DNA from: Styela clava
Taxonomy: Eukaryota; Chordata; Ascidiacea; Stolidobranchia; Styelidae
Length of the DNA stretch: 64,000 nt
Assembly (NCBI RefSeq): GCF_964204865.1
Contig: NC_135263.1
Location: forward strand, 3,226,501 to 3,290,500
Reading direction: 5' to 3'
This document shows positions 58,130-64,000 of this stretch, one piece after another (the stretch's first letter is position 1; each line of letters starts with the position of its first letter). The position numbers were made by a program, and so were the translations under genes. Under the pieces are notes generated by a model. It ran no database searches and was not told where the DNA came from. It saw only the letters and a list, made by a program, of their open reading frames with translations.

Positions 58130-59662
58130 CTGCAACAAAATAGCGATATATTTATATAGTCGATACGATAACACGACTTAATCAATGGCGCACCACGACC
58201 TCTCGTCCAATTACCAGTCCATGTCGAGTATGGGATTAGTCGGAATCTTAAATTACCATGCAATGCCTTTTAAGCGGTCGCCGCATTTGCGCATTGGTTA
58301 AAATAGCCTATAATGACGTTTTCTTGTAGCGTAATATTCAATCCATAACAACTACGAGAATGCAAACTGTCTTTCAATTTCAATCAAATTGTGTTCAACT
58401 CGCGATTGCGTCCACCTTAAAAGAACATACATAATTGGGGCGACACCAAAAAAATAAAAAATTATCATACTCGCCTAATAAGACGACCCCCCCATAAAAA
58501 AATCAGGCCAAAAATTTGGGTCCAGAAAGGCGACTTATTCGCCGGGAAATACGGTAACTCAAATCATTGGGTAGATGTCGCGAGAGAGCTGTAAAGATGA
58601 CGAAACAACAACAACTTTAATTCGGGACGGCGAGTATTGGAAGTGATTACACGCACATCCGGATCTTGTGTACAGAGCCCCCGCCATTAATGCAAAAATG
58701 TGAGTTTGAGAAAAAAACCTCGCCACGTTTTAAAATAACAAATGGGTAATCATCCAGTTTGTGTAAGGAATGATTTAAAAAATTGAATTTCCATCGCAAT
58801 CTGCATTTTTAAATCGCGAAGGAAATTTATCGATACCGTGTATTGTTTTGGCCCTCACAGATGTATTTAAATGAAGTAAACATACTTGAATAATTACTGA
58901 TTAAAAAACAACAAACCCGGTTAAGATATATTGAGAAATGACTTCATAACAAAATTGAAATTGTGAAGGGACTTCATGGACACCCTATATAAATAGCTAC
59001 GTATAAGACAGTATTCAATGCAAAATAGAGCGGAACGCCAGATTAACCTTTAAGGATACGGCACCGTGCCAAGGGTGTGGGTGACACTCATATCACGTCA
59101 CGCGTAACACAAAAGAGCCTTGTTTTTCACGTTCAATTTTTATCGCGCTCGAATCTTTGATTTCATCTTGATTTTCCTTGATTTTAACGTTTGATTTTTA
59201 TTGCCCGCGAATCCTTGCTTTTCCCTTCATTTTCCTTAATGGTTGCGTTTGATTTTTAATTGCCCGCTAAATCTTGCTTTTCTCTTGATTTTCCTTAACA
59301 TTTAACTTTAACAATTTTCTGATTCGTTTAATATTTATCTGGTTAAGTATTCCATACCCTATTTGGGTTGTATAACAACGAAAAGCGTGTTCTTGAAGAA
59401 TATTCATATATATTTCTTTTAAATTTTTTTTCGACTCATACAATTTATTTGGCCGAAAAGTAGATTCAGTCAATACACAATTCTATATGGAAATCGCGTC
59501 AATTCTACTAACATTTTGCGAATTTTTGCTGACATTGTCGGGGCCGTATTTTTTTCTATATATTCGGGCATTCCTCTTATGCTTTATGCATGAAAATATG
59601 ATTCAAAATCGAATAAAGCATAAATGTAGTATGTTTATATGTTTTTGTATGTGGTTTTTACT
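58130..59662. other. Repeat-rich DNA upstream of BRI3-like exons
   Basis: SINE piece 58170-58240 (minus), mariner-like MITE 58815-58987, and a 70-bp tandem array at about 59128-59310 ('TTGATTTTTATTGCCCGC', 'CTTGATTTTCCTTAA'). No exon accepted. Confidence 0.5.
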
Positions 59663-59955
59663 TATCGATCTTAAGATCGGTAAGTATGTTGATAGCTATT
59701 TGTCTGTATGTCTGTTTGTCTGTTAGATGAACGCGATATCTCACGAAAGTGAGATTGAATCTGCTCAAGATTTTTCATGTGCATTCATTATATCTCGTGC
59801 CAGAAGCCTATTGATTTTGGATGAATTATGTCGTTTAATTAGTTATTAATTAATTAGTGATGGGACACGCGGTGTCACTATAGACTATAGAGTCATGAAC
59901 CGAAACCGCAGTTTCGATCGATAAGTCTTCGGTCTCCGACCGATATTCTCGTTTT
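59663..59955 (+). repeat. Interspersed repeat family R1 copy
   Basis: Full-length copy beginning 'TATCGATCTTAAGATCGGTA', ending near 'TCCGACCGATATTCTCG'. Confidence 0.75.
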
Positions 59956-60943
59956 TTTCATTTTTCATTATTATTTGATTTTTTTATATCAGGGTTTTCA
60001 ATTCGAATCGACTAATGGCGCAAAAGACCACCGGAGCTATAAACGCCATAAAACATATAACAACAACAACAATGGAGCGCAGCGGGCAGGAACTGGATGA
60101 CTCATCACCCGAGGTGTCAATATTTGAAAATTTCTCACTAGAATTAAAAACTCTCAAATATTGAAATTATTAATTTTTCAACATTAAGTATTCACAAAGA
60201 AAGCTACACCCTACATTGAATGATGTTTTAACAACTTTTTTCACGCTTTTTCTATTGAACTGCCTGAACGTTACGGTGACAAGGAATTCTAAAGGTTTTT
60301 TCGAACACAAAATACACGCTTCACAGAAAATGAAAAATCTCTAAAGAAAGTATTCAATGATTTTATAACAAATAAAATAAAAGACAAACAGGTTGTTCAC
60401 AAATTAAAGGCAAGGCTGTGGAAAATTACGGTAAAAAAATACATGGATCTTTTGTAGAAAACTTCCGCCGAGTTTTAAAATAAAAAATTAGTAATTATTC
60501 AGGATAGGAATGACTTTAAAATTTAAATTTCCATCGTAATCTGCATCATAAACCCTAACTGGATAGATATTTTAAAACAGGGCGGGGGTGTTTTCCTCAA
60601 ATTCCACATTTTTTCATTCCATTTCAAAATGATAAAATATATTAAAATAAATGTTGAGAAAAGACGGATCTTTAATGGAGCTTTATAAATAAACACAGCG
60701 TACATTGGTACAGGTGCCTGATAGTAGCAAACGTGTGAAATATCTCACAATTAGTCGGGATTATGTGGCTATCATATAATGCTCCCATTTTCAAATTAGT
60801 GAGCATTAATTAAATTCCGATTAGAAGAAACCCAAAGCGCTGCAGTACGGAGGTATGCAATCTGTAACAGCGAACTATCGTACCAGCCGCAACGATGTCT
60901 AAAAAACGGGGACTCTTGTCACGACTCACGATGTCATAAGAGG
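59956..60943. other. Gene-free stretch
   Basis: A 49-residue ORF at about 60015 (MAQKTTGAINAIKHI) is less AT-rich than its surroundings but has no support. 60450-60550 resembles 58720-58810, so both are repeats. Confidence 0.4.
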
Positions 60944-61160
60944 GTACTCCTGGGGTATGCGTACCAAGATGGTGTGTACCAGGTTAGGGTTAGGCCATAA
61001 TTTTAGATGCAAATACTATGGGAGTCACTTGGCTAGTCCCCGAACTCGTAATAGAACTAAAATAAGGAAAATTAGAATAAAATTATGGCCTAACCCTAAT
61101 CTGGTACACATGCTACGTTCCGGTGTTCACCATCTTGGTTCACATACTACGGGAGTACCC
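60944..61160. mobile_element. M1-family MITE
   Basis: 'GTACTCCTGGGGTATGCGTA' to 'CACATACTACGGGAGTACC'. Confidence 0.7.
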
Positions 61161-61489
61161 GTGAGAGAGTATTCCCATAATCAAAAATTAAACAGCGTCC
61201 ATTTCGTGCCCAATAAAGATCGTATGCGCTGGACCGAAATATGATGCATCGCCGATTACTCGTCTCGAGTTTTCACCCATGGTGGAAAGATGTTTAGGCG
61301 GTACGCCACATCGTGCAAGGCATTACTTAAATTCCGGTCCTCAAAATAGTCGCTCCCTAAACTGCAATGGCGAATCGTAATGTGACTTGTTGAACGCATG
61401 ATATTCAAGTAAAATCAATATCGTTCTGACTAAAGGCGTTAAACATCTTAGGGAAGGGCACGCCTCACAATTTAGACAATTTTTTGAGG

Positions 61490-61735
61490 AGCGTTAAACT
61501 AATTAAAAATAAAAAAAATATTTGTCAGATTTGATCTTGCCCGCCTTAAATATTTACATTTCTTCATTATGTACACGTATTTTCAACGTGTTTTTGAATG
61601 AAACATACTTTCGCCTCACTATCTGTTATTTGTAGCTTGTTTTCAGCTAGTTATTTTTAAGGTGGGGTGCGGGACTTGACAAATTCTATAAAGGGATCGC
61701 GACTTAAAAATTTTGGGAACCACGTCGCATCCCTC
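61490..61735. mobile_element. hAT-like MITE
   Basis: Shares 'TTTGTCAGATTTGATCTTGC' and 'GACTTGACAAATTC' with 31073-31385. Confidence 0.55.
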
Positions 61736-61779
61736 TGTATTTTAAGTTGACAATTGACTTATTTTAATTTTCTTTCGAA

Positions 61780-62385
61780 AAATAGCATTATTTATGGGGG
61801 GTGTCTTTTATTTTCATTTATCAAAAAACAAAATTACAAAGTAGAAAATTACGAAATTTTCAAATATACAAAATAAGAAAACTGATATTCATTTACTCAT
61901 GAATATAAAAAAATATCGCGCTTTCGACTATAGATAGGTCTTATTTCAAGGGTAGGGCTTATATTAAAATTATTTTTAAAATGCAGGCTAGGTCTTGTCT
62001 TCGGGGAAACACGGTACATAATTGCAATGAATGTGTAAAATATCTCGCAGTTATCCTAAAATAATACATACCTAGTCGATAGCGGGAAATTTTTGAATTT
62101 AAATATTTACGAATTTAGTGAATTGCAAGACATTTCACAGGATGTTGATATGGTCATTTTTGAATAATCTATGTTTAGCATTTTTTTTTAAACAAAAACG
62201 TGTTATTTATGGATAAATGGATATCGGTTTTCATATTGTGTATGTTTATAAATTGAAATTGTCCACTTTTCAATTTTGTTTTCAATAAACGAAAATAAAA
62301 TACATCCCCAAAATAAGCCCTAGTGTTATTTTTCGAACGAAAGTTGAAACAAGCCGCTGTCTTATTTTCGGAGAAACGCGGTATA
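61780..62385. repeat. MITE remnants with 'GGGAAACACGGTA' ends
   Basis: 'TTCGGGGAAACACGGTACAT' (about 62000) and 'TTCGGAGAAACGCGGTATAT' (about 62370) are related ends. No coding. Confidence 0.4.
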
Positions 62386-62639
62386 TGTACTTCATTGCAG
62401 TGAATGTGTGGAACTATCTTGCAATTATCTGTTTTAACCTAGTTAGCTTGTCATCCAAATTTTGCCCGTAAATCTCAATAGCTCAGGTGACGACAATTTT
62501 ATTTAATTGTTTTAAAGATCAAGTTTTTGTGGGTTATTTGAGCCTGACGAGACCTTGTCACGCAAAATACATTCCTATGTTACCAACCGTTAAATGTTTT
62601 TATTTGTTGTTAGTTACGGGAATCATAAAGAAATGAGGA

Positions 62640-63140
62640 AACTCAATTGGCATTTTATAGTCAATAAAACGATACCTTCTCGTTGCTGGTTACGACAATT
62701 ATAAAAAAATGAGTAAACTTCACTGGCATTTTGGTACTTCCGTATTGTATGTGTACCAGGTTAGGGTTAGACCATAATTTTATTCCAATTTTCCTTACTT
62801 TAATCATATTACGAGTTCGGGGACTGTCTGTGTTAGCCAAGTGAATATACCCCTTGCCCATAGGCTTCAGTCCCTTTACACAACTTGATGTAATTGATAT
62901 ATTGGTACACACTATTCTTTAGCGCCGTTTTGGAGCGCTAAAACGATACCTTCTCGTTGCTGGTTATACGACAATTAAAAAAAGAGAAAATTCTACTGAC
63001 ATTTTCTAGTTATTAAACTGGAATCAATTTGAAAATTTGCTAAACTTAACTGGCAGTTTTTGATGAGAAAATGATACTTTCTCGTTGCTGATTACGATAA
63101 TTATAAAAACTGAGTAAATTTTCATAGGTGTGCTGCACAC
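62640..63140. repeat. Tandem units interrupted by an M1 MITE
   Basis: Units with 'GATACCTTCTCGTTGCTGGT' at about 62670, 62946 and 63073. An M1-type MITE lies at about 62735-62920. Confidence 0.6.
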
Positions 63141-63271
63141 TAACACAAATATATTTCAGTAACGTTTCGTGTGAACAAGGTCAGACTTTCTCAGACATAA
63201 ATAGTTTACCTATCACAGAAATACATTTGTGTTAGTGTACAGCAAGGCTCTTCAATCACTTAGACTAGTTA

Positions 63272-63545
63272 TTACTTATCGATTTTATTCGGTAAGTATG
63301 TTGATAGGTATTTGTCTGTTTGTCTGTTAGATGCACGCGATATCTCACGAAAGCAAGATTGCATCTGCTCAAAACTTTGCATGTGCATTTATCATATCTC
63401 GTACCAGAAGCCTATCGATTTTGGATGAATTATGTCGTATAATTAGCCAGTTATTAATTAATTATTGATGGGACACAAGGTGTCACTATGGAGTAAGAGC
63501 GCTGTTTTGGTGGACCCCCTAACTTTCGATCGATAAGTCTTCGGT
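63272..63545 (+). repeat. Interspersed repeat family R1 copy
   Basis: 'TATTCGGTAAGTATGTTGAT' to 'TTTCGATCGATAAGTCTTCG'; almost identical in parts to 4752-5043. Confidence 0.75.
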
Positions 63546-64000
63546 AACGGATAAGTAGAGAATCATTCTAGTAAATTTTACTGGCATTTTTTTTAGTTAT
63601 TAAACTGAAGGCAATTTTAAAAGTGGCCAAACAATATCATTTGCTTCCTACCAATAAAAAAGGAGTATTGTTCACTAAACATTTTTGGTTATTAAATTAG
63701 AAGCATTCTGAAGGTTTTTTCAAGTTTTGTAATGTTTTTCCTTCCCTGAAGTGTTTTCATTTTTCTGTGCTAAACAACCTGAACTCTTTTGCAAACTCAT
63801 GGCCGGGGCTGAGCACTTCGAATCGAATATTTTGTACGAGTGATGTATTTTATGTTTCCAGTAATCCATTTGTTAACAGGACCAATTACATTGACTCCAA
63901 GTACTCGAGATTCGATTCGAAAAATAAATTCGATTCGATTCGGAAACTATCGGCATTTGAAAATGCCCATTCTTCACGACGCATCCATAAATCCTTTTCT
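63546..64000. other. Gene-free window end
   Basis: AT-rich DNA with 'GGAAGCAATTT'-type unit remnants. The last 100 bases have 'CGAATCGAATA' and 'TTCGATTCGA' repeats. No gene seen. Confidence 0.4.

Noticed and set aside
60015..60164. 49-residue ORF as a first coding exon
   Set aside because: A possible donor exists after Pro-Glu, but no downstream exon could be joined to it.
61188..61280. 30-residue minus-strand ORF with an ideal CCACCATGG start, as the missing BRI3 first exon
   Set aside because: The peptide does not resemble the BRI3 N-terminus and the only donor with the right phase is weak.
1..64000. CRISPR arrays, bacterial operons or riboswitches
   Set aside because: Spliced animal genes throughout; no direct-repeat/spacer pattern was seen.

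Overview
The window is nuclear DNA of an invertebrate animal. It is AT-rich, its protein-coding genes are cut into short exons with clean GT/AG junctions, and it is densely filled with small DNA transposons, tRNA-derived SINEs and LINE tails. The gene content (TOM1, BRI3, a CW/PWWP chromatin reader, a collagen-discoidin secreted protein) and the compact introns fit a tunicate (ascidian). That assignment is an inference; no species-diagnostic locus is present.

Layout. Positions 1-677 hold the last 1+ exons of a discoidin-domain gene whose body lies off the left edge. Positions 4204-11045 hold its complete tandem paralogue on the same strand: six exons, 262 residues, with signal peptide, N-terminal Cys, short collagen stalk, coiled-coil neck and F5/8C (discoidin) head. 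Its layout recalls collectins and ficolins. The 3' flanks of both copies are also duplicated (1-~2265 and 8945-~11692). A small single-exon ORF of unknown family follows at 11807-12121. After a repeat-rich gap, 17148-32748 on the minus strand is a complete 16-exon TOM1/TOM1L2 orthologue (525 residues; VHS, GAT, DLIDLG motif, conserved C-terminal tail). Head-to-head with it, about 1.06 kb away, a 14-exon plus-strand gene at 33806-50536 (609 residues) encodes CW zinc finger, PWWP and ARID domains in one chain. At 56647-58129 on the minus strand are the last two exons of a BRI3-like membrane protein; its N-terminal exon was not found. The rest (50.5-56.6 kb and 58.2-64 kb) is repeats and unassigned AT-rich DNA.

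The exon structures were built by hand from ORF content, splice motifs and reading-frame phase. Every junction in the three long models is phase-consistent, which is strong internal support. One junction needs a GC-AG intron, which falls inside the PWWP core. Repeats include many hAT-type elements with exact 8-bp target-site duplications (one carries a broken transposase), nested insertions, a palindromic MITE family with about a dozen copies, and a tRNA-SINE family that nearly fills one intron.

The genes are not an operon and have no obvious joint function. The immediate biological interest lies in the collectin-like discoidin pair and the CW-PWWP-ARID protein.
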